The position numbers and the translations under genes were made by a program. The notes beneath the pieces were generated by a model that did not search any database, was not told the origin of the DNA, and was given only the letters and a program-made list of their open reading frames with translations. Below, piece by piece: positions 34,575-41,829 of a stretch of DNA of 62,062 nucleotides; positions within the stretch are counted from its first letter, which is position 1, and every line of letters begins with the position of its first letter. The DNA comes from an uncultured Mucilaginibacter sp. (GTDB lineage Bacteria; Bacteroidota; Bacteroidia; Sphingobacteriales; Sphingobacteriaceae), in assembly GCA_903915155.1 (NCBI GenBank), contig CAIWRU010000157.1:1-62062 (forward strand), in the 5' to 3' direction.

Positions 34575-34925
34575 ATGAACACCACACTTGAATCCTATTA
34601 TTTAAGTAAACCCGAACCTTACCAAAGCTGCCTGCTGGCTTTGAAGGATATAATATTGCGCGCTAACCCGGGTATTTGCCATGAGCGAAAGTTCCAAATA
34701 CCATTCTTTACCTATAAAAATAAGAAGTTAGGTTACCTGTGGCTGAATCAGAAAAAGCTGATGCTGGGCTTTTGCCTGGATAAGAGTTTGCAGGAAGCAA
34801 TAGCAGGCATAAAACCCAAAGACAAATATGAATCGTTCCGCATCGACCCAAATGCCGATCTTCCGGTTGAAATTATTATGGAAAAACTTACTTATTATTT
34901 AGCTAAGATAGAAGCAGGAATATGA
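34575..34925 (+). CDS. DUF1801 family protein (YdhG-like)
   Basis: 116 residues in one domain. The blocks LALKDIILRANPGICHERKF, IPFFTY and GYLWLNQKKLMLGFC match the DUF1801/YdhG fold, a small alpha/beta protein of unknown biochemical role, related in shape to iron-binding frataxin-like domains. No signal peptide, so cytoplasmic. It lies 7 bases after the S1/P1-like gene on the same strand and is convergent with the next small gene, 11 bases away. Confidence 0.8.
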   Translation: MNTTLESYYLSKPEPYQSCLLALKDIILRANPGICHERKFQIPFFTYKNKKLGYLWLNQKKLMLGFCLDKSLQEAIAGIKPKDKYESFRIDPNADLPVEIIMEKLTYYLAKIEAGI

Positions 34926-34936
34926 CCGATTTTATG

Positions 34937-35125
34937 TCAGTGGGTAGGATGCTCCTCACCCGGAACAGGATGAAGATATTCCAGGCGGCCGTTTTCGTTA
35001 ACTGCGATATCGCTTAATTCGCGGGTAGGCTGTTTCTTTTTGTCGGTTTTACGGGGGCCGGCCAACGGAATGATAATACAGCCCAGCAGGGCCAGTACTT
35101 CAATAACTGTATAAAATGTGGTCAT
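34937..35125 (-). CDS. Small single-pass membrane protein
   Basis: 62 residues: a membrane helix at about 5-22 (VIEVLALLGCIIIPLAG), a lysine cluster (RKTDKKKQ) and a hydrophilic tail ending HPVPGEEHPTH, presumably cytoplasmic. The helix and basic end resemble the 29-residue peptide at 16195-16284. The palindrome CATTTTGATA...TATCAAAATG lies 135 bases upstream. Function unknown. Confidence 0.6.
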   Translation of the reverse strand: MTTFYTVIEVLALLGCIIIPLAGPRKTDKKKQPTRELSDIAVNENGRLEYLHPVPGEEHPTH

Positions 35126-35457
35126 TATGTTAAAATAAACTATCTGTAGCTCTACTAAACTTGTGCCATATTTTTGTTCTATATGGACAATTGCTCCTAT
35201 TAACGAGTAAAAGCAATATTTGGTTTTGAATTAAAAGTCTTTCTCTGTCAAATTCATCTCATTTTGATAGATTAGACTATCAAAATGATCAATTATATAA
35301 ACTGATGGTAATTGTATTGGTATAAAAACTCCATTTTTCACAATAATTCATATCAATAAAAATTTGGGTATCTGAAGCAAAACTTATCCTGCTGTTTGAG
35401 CAACCGAAAAAGTTTTTTATGCGTATGTTTTAACAACTATACTTAAAAACATTTATT
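35126..35457. other. 332-base divergent intergenic stretch
   Basis: A+T-rich, no gene. It holds the palindrome at 35260-35287 and must contain the promoters of the small membrane protein and of the monooxygenase-like gene. Confidence 0.55.
35260..35287. promoter_or_regulatory. Perfect 10-base inverted repeat, candidate operator (second copy)
   Basis: CATTTTGATA, 8-base spacer GATTAGAC, TATCAAAATG: 28 bases in total, with the same arms as 16633-16660. Both continue on the right with AT. It lies 135 bases upstream of the small membrane protein and 170 bases upstream of the monooxygenase-like gene. Confidence 0.55.
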
Positions 35458-35751
35458 ATGGAACAATTTGCATTGTTAGCACGATTAGAAGCTAAACCCG
35501 GTAAAGAGCAGGAATTAAGGGATTTTCTTACAAGGGCACTCCCGTTGGCAGAAGCCGAACCGGGAACTGTAAGATGGTATGCCTTGCAGATAGGCCCTGC
35601 CACTTTTGGTATTTTTGATACTTTTGAGGCCGAAGATGGAAGACAGGCACACCTTGATGGCGATATTGCGGCGGCATTAATGGCTAATGCATCAACACTG
35701 TTAGCAAAAGACCCGGTTATTGAAAAAGTTAGCCTGCTTGCGGTAAAATAA
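35458..35751 (+). CDS. Antibiotic biosynthesis monooxygenase-domain protein
   Basis: 97 residues making one ABM/YgiN-like ferredoxin-fold domain: LLARLEAKPGKEQELRDFL at the start and GTVRWYALQIGPATFGIFDTFEAEDGRQAHL in the middle. Members act as dimeric cofactor-free monooxygenases, quinol oxidases or as haem-binding proteins; the exact job is unknown. A single gene with its own terminator at 35753-35785. Confidence 0.88.
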   Translation: MEQFALLARLEAKPGKEQELRDFLTRALPLAEAEPGTVRWYALQIGPATFGIFDTFEAEDGRQAHLDGDIAAALMANASTLLAKDPVIEKVSLLAVK

Positions 35752-35752
35752 A

Positions 35753-35785
35753 AAAAGCCTTCGGATGTTCAGTCCGAAGGCTTTT
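35753..35785. terminator. Bidirectional terminator
   Basis: AAAAGCCTTCGGA (35753-35765), 7-base loop, TCCGAAGGCTTTT (35773-35785), T-runs on both strands. It ends the monooxygenase-like gene from the left and the small membrane genes from the right. Confidence 0.93.
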
Positions 35786-35811
35786 ATATTAAGCAACCTG
35801 CGTTAGTAAGC

Positions 35812-36039
35812 CTAAAGGTTACTAATGAGTAAAAAAGTTAGGATAGGATTTGCCACCAGTACCAGCTTAAAAAACTTTTTATAATTATTAGTTATCTCCA
35901 TATCGGCCATCCTGCCCGTACCTTTAAGTCTGTCGAATTTAAAGTCGTAGCGTTTATAAAACACCAGAATAACCATTTCAACAAAACAGCTGCATCCTAT
36001 GAGGGCAGTTGTTAAAAAGTTTAAATTAAAATTGTCCAT
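35812..36039 (-). CDS. Small membrane protein, second of a pair
   Basis: 75 residues with hydrophobic segments at about 8-27 and 55-73, and a soluble loop between them (YKRYDFKFDRLKGTGRM). It has no recognised family. It overlaps the preceding small ORF by 14 bases, and its stop faces the bidirectional terminator at 35753-35785, which supports expression from this strand. Confidence 0.5.
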   Translation of the reverse strand: MDNFNLNFLTTALIGCSCFVEMVILVFYKRYDFKFDRLKGTGRMADMEITNNYKKFFKLVLVANPILTFLLISNL

Positions 36040-36220
36040 TAAATGAGTAACCGTTTAGTAAATAAAAAAGGTTTAAAAGGGTAACTATTACTTTAAACGC
36101 AAACGAAATGCCAAACGTTACTAAAATTTTTATTCCATAGGTTAAAGCATATAAATTAAGACCGTCGATCGTCAGCAGCATAAGCCGTGGATTAACTATA
36201 CCACTTAATATTATAAGCAA
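36026..36220 (-). CDS. Small hydrophobic protein, first of a pair
   Basis: 64 residues, or about 51 if translation starts at the Met of MLLTIDGLNLYALTYG. It is almost entirely hydrophobic with one or two membrane helices (KILVTFGISFAFKVIVTLL). No family recognised. Its end overlaps the next small membrane gene by 14 bases; the Rrf2 regulator gene lies just upstream on the same strand, 44 bases away. Confidence 0.45.
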   Translation of the reverse strand: MLIILSGIVNPRLMLLTIDGLNLYALTYGIKILVTFGISFAFKVIVTLLNLFYLLNGYSFNGQF

Positions 36221-36263
36221 TCATAGTATAAATTTCACCAATAATATTTAAACGGGGAATATA

Positions 36264-36707
36264 TTACCCGGCCACAGGGTTATGCAGCTGGTCAGCACGT
36301 TTTATAATTTCGGCCAGTGTAGCCTCCTTGAGCATCCTTACAGTTTCACGCCTTACGTCGGCAAAAATGTCGCGTATGCCGCAATTGGCTTCGTCCTTAC
36401 ATTCGTTGCATTTTTGGTAGTATTTGTGGGCAACGCATGGCAGCAAAGCAATAGGGCCGTCAAATATGCGCATCACGTCAGCCATATTTACATCTTCGGG
36501 GGCCTGCAACATATGGTAACCGCCGGCCTTGCCTTTTTTGCTGTTTACTATTCCGGCATTACGCAGGTCGAGTAATATCGACTCCAGGAACTTGCGCGAA
36601 ATATTTTCATGCTCAGCAATAGTACTGATCTGTATAGGTTGGTCTAACGGTTGTTGGGCTAAATAAACCAGGGCATTAATAGCGTATTTGGCTTTTTTGG
36701 AAAGCAT
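36264..36707 (-). CDS. Rrf2-family transcriptional regulator
   Basis: 147 residues. The N-terminal winged helix has the Rrf2 blocks MLSKKAKYAINALVYLA, ISRKFLESILLDLRNAGIV and KGKAGGYHM. The C-terminal part has four cysteines (91, 100, 103, 109 in CVAHKYYQKCNECKDEANC); three Cys are typical for Fe-S-sensing IscR/NsrR-like members, so this one may sense iron-sulfur status, redox or NO. Targets are unknown; the small membrane genes immediately downstream are candidates. Confidence 0.9.
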   Translation of the reverse strand: MLSKKAKYAINALVYLAQQPLDQPIQISTIAEHENISRKFLESILLDLRNAGIVNSKKGKAGGYHMLQAPEDVNMADVMRIFDGPIALLPCVAHKYYQKCNECKDEANCGIRDIFADVRRETVRMLKEATLAEIIKRADQLHNPVAG

Positions 36708-37016
36708 ATATTCAAAATTACGTTTTTTTATTAAATATCAGAAAAATTGGAGTTCATTTAAATATCATATTATTTTAATCATAAAAAAACGGCGCCAAAT
36801 TCCTTACGTCGGTAATAACCAATATCCGATGGCAACCGTAAACTGCTTTTTTACGTAAACTACAAAAAAGGTAAATGTTAATTCACCGATAAAAAAAGCC
36901 GGTTCATCCGGTTTTATTTTCCTTTTCTGCTACAAGCATATAAGTTTGTTCATCATAAAACGTTATACTTTGAATTTTGTTAACATTATTGATTATTAAA
37001 AGATTACGCCTAACTA
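36708..37016. other. 309-base divergent intergenic stretch
   Basis: No gene. It includes a short GCCGG/CCGGTTTT hairpin with flanking A- and T-runs near 36894-36922 and A+T-rich DNA before the lipoprotein gene; both promoters should be here. Confidence 0.5.
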
Positions 37017-38111
37017 ATGAAACATAATTACCCCATTAAATTATTGCAATTAATAGCCGTGTTTGCAATTGCAGCATCATCATGTAAAAAGAATTCAACG
37101 CCCGCACCTGTGGTTGTTGATGCCAAACCTGTTACTATAGGGCTATTTGAATACACCAATTCCACCGATAACAGGATATTCATCCCCATTTCAAAAATTG
37201 GCACCAAAACAGTAAACTATGATGAGATATTTGATACTGGCTCAACAGGTTTAACTATTGACGCGAGCAATATCATAGATGCTAATTTAATAACCAGCAC
37301 CGGCTTTAATATAGCCAGCGGCGATTCGGTGGTTAACAATGGCATTACCATTACCTCACACACAGCTACCATGAGTTATGGCAACGCCATAAGTTCGACA
37401 AAAGAATATGGCAACCTAGCTTACGCATCGATTACCATACCCGATGAAGCCGGCAGCGGCGTTACTATAAAAAGGGTACCCATGTTTTTATATTATAAAA
37501 TTGTTGATCAGGATAATAAAAGCCTTACCGCACATTCGGGCGATATATTTGGCGTTGGGCCGGGCGTAAGCTTTACTAACAGTTCAATAGCCAGCCCGTT
37601 GAGCTACTATTCGCCGGGTACAGGTTTAACAAATGGCTTTAAGTTAGCTACGCTAGTTAGCGCTGATTTTACAAGCGGCGGAACTTATGTCGAAAATTTA
37701 CTCACCCTGGGTCTAACATCGGCTGATCTTAATTCTTCAGGCTTTATTATGCATCCCCTATCTACCACAAATCCGGGTGGCTATTCTCCTGATATACCCG
37801 GCACTATAACTTACGGCGGCATTACTACTTCGGCGCAGCTATTATTTGATACGGGTACGCCATCAGTAACCATAATTGAAGACAAGACAGCCGCCAGTAT
37901 TGGCAACCTACCCAAAAATACGGTGGTTACTGTTACCACCAATAAAGGCTTCACTTACACCTACACTACCACCGATACTAACAACCTTACCGAAGTACAG
38001 AATCCTAATAACACAAATGATTTCAGGTCGATATTTAGTATAGACTTTTTTGTAAATAATGAATTTTTAACCGATTATGCCGGCCACCGGATAGGATTAA
38101 AGAATAATTAA
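37017..38111 (+). CDS. Pepsin-like two-lobed aspartic protease candidate, lipoprotein
   Basis: 364 residues. Signal peptide with a lipobox (AASSC, Cys23), then a Ser/Pro linker. Two catalytic-type motifs are present: Asp73 in IFDTGSTGLTID and Asp278 in LLFDTGTPSVTI. Between them MSYGNAISSTKEYGNLAYAS (119-138) matches the position of the pepsin flap with Tyr121, GDIFGVGPG matches the DGILGLG block, and the end FSIDFF...DYAGHRIGL matches GDVF...DRANNKVGLA. The 205-residue Asp-Asp spacing suits a bilobed A1-type fold. Activity is unproven; Ser for Gly in the last hydrophobic-Gly motif is atypical. An exosortase locus follows 430 bases downstream. Confidence 0.7.
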   Translation: MKHNYPIKLLQLIAVFAIAASSCKKNSTPAPVVVDAKPVTIGLFEYTNSTDNRIFIPISKIGTKTVNYDEIFDTGSTGLTIDASNIIDANLITSTGFNIASGDSVVNNGITITSHTATMSYGNAISSTKEYGNLAYASITIPDEAGSGVTIKRVPMFLYYKIVDQDNKSLTAHSGDIFGVGPGVSFTNSSIASPLSYYSPGTGLTNGFKLATLVSADFTSGGTYVENLLTLGLTSADLNSSGFIMHPLSTTNPGGYSPDIPGTITYGGITTSAQLLFDTGTPSVTIIEDKTAASIGNLPKNTVVTVTTNKGFTYTYTTTDTNNLTEVQNPNNTNDFRSIFSIDFFVNNEFLTDYAGHRIGLKNN

Positions 38112-38544
38112 AACAGCATTGTTGCTTTCTTAGTCATAATGTAAATACACGCGCCTTTTGACGGCTGTGCCCAAATCACGGCCGTCGGCATTTCACGGCC
38201 GATACCTGCTGGGAACCTACTACTGGTTAAATATAAGTTAACTGCGCGCCGCCAATCATCAATACTTACAATAGCTAACCTGTAGCGGCAGATGGGTATG
38301 TTTTTTTATAACCACCTGAAAATAAGGCAACATTATTCCCGCCACACTCAATACTGCTGAAAAAATGCACCTGAATGGGGAATTCGCACCACAAAATGCA
38401 CTTCATAATTAATGGATCTTATCGTAATTAATAGTTAACACTATCTCATTCAATCTTTTTCAACCATATTCCAAAATTTTTGGCACGTGGTATTTGGTTT
38501 GTACAACTTATAGTGGTCAATATAAACTTAAAACGATAAGAATT
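38112..38544. other. 433-base gap before the exosortase locus
   Basis: No gene. It has three CACGGCCG/GACGGC-type blocks at 38159-38205 that can fold back on each other and may end the upstream gene, then A+T-rich DNA likely to hold the promoter of the small exported protein. Confidence 0.5.
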
Positions 38545-38790
38545 ATGAAATCACGCATCTTACTACTTTCAGTATTGCTTTTCGGAGCAACGATGTTTCA
38601 CCCAAGTCAGGCTAAAGCCGATCTTCTTGGTGATCTTCTCGGTGGCCTTTCAGGTGGTTGCAACAACCCTCCCCCAGGTACCAACCTGCCAATAAATGGC
38701 AACGCTGTTTACTTAATGATAGCAGGGCTTAGCATTGGCATAGTTGCCGTTAGAAAAGCAAAAAAAGCACAGGCATCTGTAAGAGGTTAA
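38545..38790 (+). CDS. Small exported protein with exosortase-type sorting tail
   Basis: 81 residues from ATG at 38545, which opens a clear signal peptide (MKSRILLLSVLLFGATMF, cut near QAKA). The mature middle is only about 25 residues (DLLGDLLGGLSGGCNNPPPG) and is followed by LPINGN, a hydrophobic helix and a basic end (VRKAKK). That tail has the layout of the P[IV][DN]G type sorting signals (PID-CTERM) of Bacteroidota exosortases. It is therefore a likely substrate of the exosortase encoded about 300 bases downstream. A terminator at 38906-38925 separates them. Confidence 0.75.
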   Translation: MKSRILLLSVLLFGATMFHPSQAKADLLGDLLGGLSGGCNNPPPGTNLPINGNAVYLMIAGLSIGIVAVRKAKKAQASVRG

Positions 38791-38905
38791 ACCATTCAAA
38801 CGTCATAATTGCGCTTGTTAAATATCGTGATTTGACACACGAAAGTAACTGATTGTGTATGAAATGAATTCAAATTAGTACCCTCATTTTTTTAAATATT
38901 CCATT

Positions 38906-38930
38906 AACCACCGTTTACGGTGGTTTTTTT
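38906..38930 (+). terminator. Terminator after the small exported protein
   Basis: AACCACCG (38906-38913), loop TTTA, CGGTGGTT (38918-38925) and a T-run. Confidence 0.9.
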
Positions 38931-38972
38931 GTTTGAAGATTACAAACCTGTATTTGTAAAATCGACCCCGCC

Positions 38973-39074
38973 TTGCCAATAATTACAAATATTGTATATT
39001 TGATTATTGCCATCCTTGTTTTTGGTGTTTTTGCAATAAGAAGATCAAAACAAGTTGAAAGCGGCATTAGATAA
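38973..39074 (+). CDS. 33-codon ORF: sorting-tail-like peptide before the exosortase
   Basis: From TTG at 38973 it reads PIITNIVYLIIAILVFGVFA then RRSKQVESGIR, stop TAA at 39072-39074, 8 bases before the exosortase ATG. It aligns with the tail of the 81-residue protein upstream (PINGNAVYLMIAGLSIGIVA then VRKAKK) over its whole length: proline-isoleucine, hydrophobic helix, basic end. No ATG is available, the start is uncertain, and no signal peptide is present. It may be a tiny accessory membrane peptide of the exosortase or a leftover substrate tail. Confidence 0.45.
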   Translation: MPIITNIVYLIIAILVFGVFAIRRSKQVESGIR

Positions 39075-39082
39075 ACCGACTC

Positions 39083-39664
39083 ATGGCCCTAAGTGCTTGG
39101 AATAAAGTTCCTGTTGCGGTAAAAAAGTTTATTTTTAAAGCCGTTGCCATACTGGTGATATGGAAGGTTTTATATCTTGCTTTTCTGCTGCCAACCCGTC
39201 TTTTAGATAAACCACTCACCTATTCGGTTGGGATAGCCACTACATGGCTGCTAAATACCTACACCGGTTCATCTGATTACTCCACCCGAAGCGAGATCAG
39301 TAATGTTGCTACCGACCAGGGCTACACCGCAATGCCTTTACAAAAGATATTTTTTCATCAAAACAATGTTGTTTCCATTGAAGACGGATGCAACGCTTTG
39401 GAGTTGTTTGTGCTTTATGCGGGGTTTATTATTTGCATGCCGGCCAAAAGCCTGCGTAAAACTTTATTCATAATTGGCGGCATCATAGCCATATATATAA
39501 CGAACGTTGTCAGGTGCGCAGGTGTGGCCTATATAATTTTATATCACCCCCGTTACGCCGATTTTGCGCATCACTATGTTTTTACGTTCGTGGTTTACGG
39601 CCTTATCATAGCACTGTGGCTTATTTTTTCAAAAAAACTAAGTATTACAAATGTCGAAAATTAA
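39083..39664 (+). CDS. Exosortase (Xrt family, Bacteroidota type)
   Basis: 193 residues with about five to six membrane helices. The catalytic triad positions are visible: Cys103 in EDGCNALELF, Arg144 in NVVRCAG and His163/164 in FAHHYVF. Exosortases are membrane cysteine transpeptidases that process proteins with a C-terminal sorting tail, often linked to extracellular polysaccharide. The Bacteroidota subtypes are named XrtF, XrtN, XrtX and XrtY; I cannot fix which one this is. The next gene overlaps its end by 14 bases. No polysaccharide genes surround it. Confidence 0.92.
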   Translation: MALSAWNKVPVAVKKFIFKAVAILVIWKVLYLAFLLPTRLLDKPLTYSVGIATTWLLNTYTGSSDYSTRSEISNVATDQGYTAMPLQKIFFHQNNVVSIEDGCNALELFVLYAGFIICMPAKSLRKTLFIIGGIIAIYITNVVRCAGVAYIILYHPRYADFAHHYVFTFVVYGLIIALWLIFSKKLSITNVEN

Positions 39665-40088
39665 AAAACGCACTTATTTTTGGGTCGGTTTTATAATAAT
39701 CGTCGTTATATATTCTTTATATAACCTGTATTTAGTTGATGTTAATTATTATCAATCTATTCCGCGTAAAGTAAGGCACATTTGCAAATTCGCAACTATA
39801 TTAAGCATTTATGGTATTGGTACCGTGGCCCTAAAAAAATATACTACCGCCTGGATGATGTATATATGGCATTTGCTGCATGTTATTATTATTTCGATAC
39901 TGCTGCTGATAGGCATTTACGATTGGACCTTCGGCGAAATATCAGTACAATTCCGCAATGTGGCCGCTACGCTTTTTGAGTTCCTCATATCGCCGGTTAT
40001 TTATATTGCTGTTGGCATTTTAAGCAGTAAATTCGGCAAGGACGACAATGCCAACAAACCACCCAGGCGCATTGTTAAACATTTCTGA
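39651..40088 (+). CDS. Exosortase-associated membrane protein
   Basis: 145 residues with four hydrophobic segments (about 10-28, 45-62, 67-90 and 112-133) and a basic C-terminus (KPPRRIVKHF). It overlaps the exosortase gene by 14 bases, so the two are translated together. Bacteroidota exosortases usually have such a small partner; the role, perhaps in holding the substrate or stabilising the enzyme, is unknown. No other family is recognised. Confidence 0.75.
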   Translation: MSKIKKRTYFWVGFIIIVVIYSLYNLYLVDVNYYQSIPRKVRHICKFATILSIYGIGTVALKKYTTAWMMYIWHLLHVIIISILLLIGIYDWTFGEISVQFRNVAATLFEFLISPVIYIAVGILSSKFGKDDNANKPPRRIVKHF

Positions 40089-40212
40089 TCGGCCGCTCCG
40101 TTATTATAACCATCTCTAACATATTTCTGCAAGCTGCTTATTGTTGTAACAATATTAGTTTGTCTCAACAATTTTATTTTCCCCAACCACAATTATTACA
40201 GATATTAGCACT

Positions 40213-41376
40213 ATGCGATACATAAAAAACTTATTTACAGCAACATTGGTGTGTGCGGCAACAGTTGCCGTTGCCCAAAAAAATACCGGCTTAAATAATA
40301 GCCTAAGCAATTTATACCAGGTATCTGATGCAAAAAGCCGCTCCATAAGCCCTGAAAATTTTACGGGCGAAAAAGGTAAAGGCGGCATGGCCATAACCGG
40401 CACCGGTAAAGATGCCGCAAGGGAACTGGGTCAGGGCTGGAAGGTTAGCCCAAGCGTAATAATAAAATCAAAAACCACGTTTACCATTGCCGAAATAACA
40501 GGCCCTGGCGCCATACAGCATATATGGATGACCCCTACCGGTAACTGGCGCTATGCCATACTGCGCTTTTATTGGGATGATGAAACCACCCCATCAGTCG
40601 AAGTACCGGTGGGCGACTTTTTTTGCAACGGATGGGGCGAATACGCACCCGTTAATTCATTAGCTGTGGCGGTGAACCCGGGCAGCGCCTTTAACTGCTA
40701 CTGGCCCATGCCGTTCCGTAAAAAATGCCGCATTACCATGGAGAATATTGACGATGAGGATATGACCCTGTATTACCAGGTTGATTATACGCTTGCCCCT
40801 ATCCCTAATGATGCCGCTTATTTTCATGCGCAATTCAGGCGTGTAAACCCTGTGCCTTTTAAAAAGAATTATGTTTTGGTGGACAGTATACAAGGCAAGG
40901 GCCAGTACGTGGGCACCTATATGGCATATGGATCAAACAAAGACGGCTGGTGGGGCGAAGGCGAGATAAAATTTTTTATTGATGGCGATACGCAGTTCCC
41001 GACAATTAACGGTACCGGGACTGAAGATTATTTTTGCGGATCGTATGATTTTGACACCCGCAGGGTAAACAGCAAAGGTGTTGAAACTTCGGAATACACC
41101 GAATTTTCAGGGCCATATACCGGCCTGCCGCAAGTTATACGCGGTGACGGGCATTACCACAACGCCCAGCGCTTTGGTTTATACCGCTGGCATATTACCG
41201 ACCCTATCCGTTTTGAAAACAGCCTGAAGGTTACCATACAGGACCTGGGCTGGCATCACAATGGAACATACATGCCATTGCAGGACGATATTGCCACCAC
41301 GGTGTTCTGGTACCAGTTAGGTGGGCAAAACAATTTCCCGAAGTTACCTTCGAGAAGCGAGCTGGAAGTTAATTAA
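40213..41376 (+). CDS. DUF2961 / GH172 family protein, exported
   Basis: 387 residues, signal peptide ending near TVAVAQ. The blocks GPGAIQHIWMTPTG, LRFYWDDETTPSVEVPVGDFF and GTGTEDYFCGSYDF are the DUF2961 (GH172) signatures; known GH172 enzymes act on difructose dianhydride I or as alpha-D-arabinofuranosidases, as beta-jelly-roll oligomers. The acidic residues in WDDE, GDFF and GTEDY are the catalytic candidates. A single gene, directly followed by an interspersed palindrome. Confidence 0.9.
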   Translation: MRYIKNLFTATLVCAATVAVAQKNTGLNNSLSNLYQVSDAKSRSISPENFTGEKGKGGMAITGTGKDAARELGQGWKVSPSVIIKSKTTFTIAEITGPGAIQHIWMTPTGNWRYAILRFYWDDETTPSVEVPVGDFFCNGWGEYAPVNSLAVAVNPGSAFNCYWPMPFRKKCRITMENIDDEDMTLYYQVDYTLAPIPNDAAYFHAQFRRVNPVPFKKNYVLVDSIQGKGQYVGTYMAYGSNKDGWWGEGEIKFFIDGDTQFPTINGTGTEDYFCGSYDFDTRRVNSKGVETSEYTEFSGPYTGLPQVIRGDGHYHNAQRFGLYRWHITDPIRFENSLKVTIQDLGWHHNGTYMPLQDDIATTVFWYQLGGQNNFPKLPSRSELEVN

Positions 41377-41386
41377 AGTTTAATAT

Positions 41387-41456
41387 CGAACACCGAATAC
41401 TGAATGCCCAACGTCGAAGTTTCCTTCATTATTCGATATTCAGTATTCGGTGTTCG
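41387..41456. repeat. Interspersed palindrome (GAACACCGAAT family), copy B
   Basis: CGAACACCGAATACTGAAT (41387-41405) and ATTCAGTATTCGGTGTTCG (41438-41456) are a perfect 19-base inverted repeat; within lie TCGAAG and CTTCATTATTCGA. Other copies: 10309-10392, 49803-49856, and a fragment near 1012-1045. Confidence 0.92.
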
Positions 41457-41485
41457 TTATTATTTTTCTTGTTTTTGGCTTGATA

Positions 41486-41659
41486 CTATTTCTTCTTCGG
41501 CACCCTGTCGCCTTCTTTACGCGCTTCGGATAGCCCTATAGCAATGGCTTGTTTTTTAGAGGTAACTTTTTTACCGCTGCCGCTTTTTAGGGTACCCTCT
41601 TTTAATTCGTGCATAGTTTTTTCAACTTTTTCACTTGCTTTTTCTGAATACTTTGGCAT
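41486..41659 (-). CDS. DUF6496 family small basic protein
   Basis: 57 residues: MPKYSEKASEKVEKTMHELK, then LKSGSGKKVTSKKQAIAIGL and SEARKEGDRVPKKK. The middle and end match the DUF6496 type, small basic stress-associated proteins of unknown role common in Bacteroidota and Proteobacteria (plasmid-like KxxQAIAIGLSEAR motif). ATG at 41657-41659, TAG at 41486-41488. It is too short for common gene-finder thresholds. It stands alone between a GH172 gene and a permease gene. Confidence 0.88.
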   Translation of the reverse strand: MPKYSEKASEKVEKTMHELKEGTLKSGSGKKVTSKKQAIAIGLSEARKEGDRVPKKK

Positions 41660-41829
41660 AATGTTTTATTTTTTAGGTAGATAATACTTTATCAGCACAA
41701 ATTATCTGCCAAAACAAATACTGCACCATCCCGGACTTTTTCTGATTAAAAGAAGATTTTGCCCAATAATGCTTACCTTCAAAACATAAAAGCGTATAGC
41801 TTGTTCATCCAAACTAAATCTCCTTGCGT

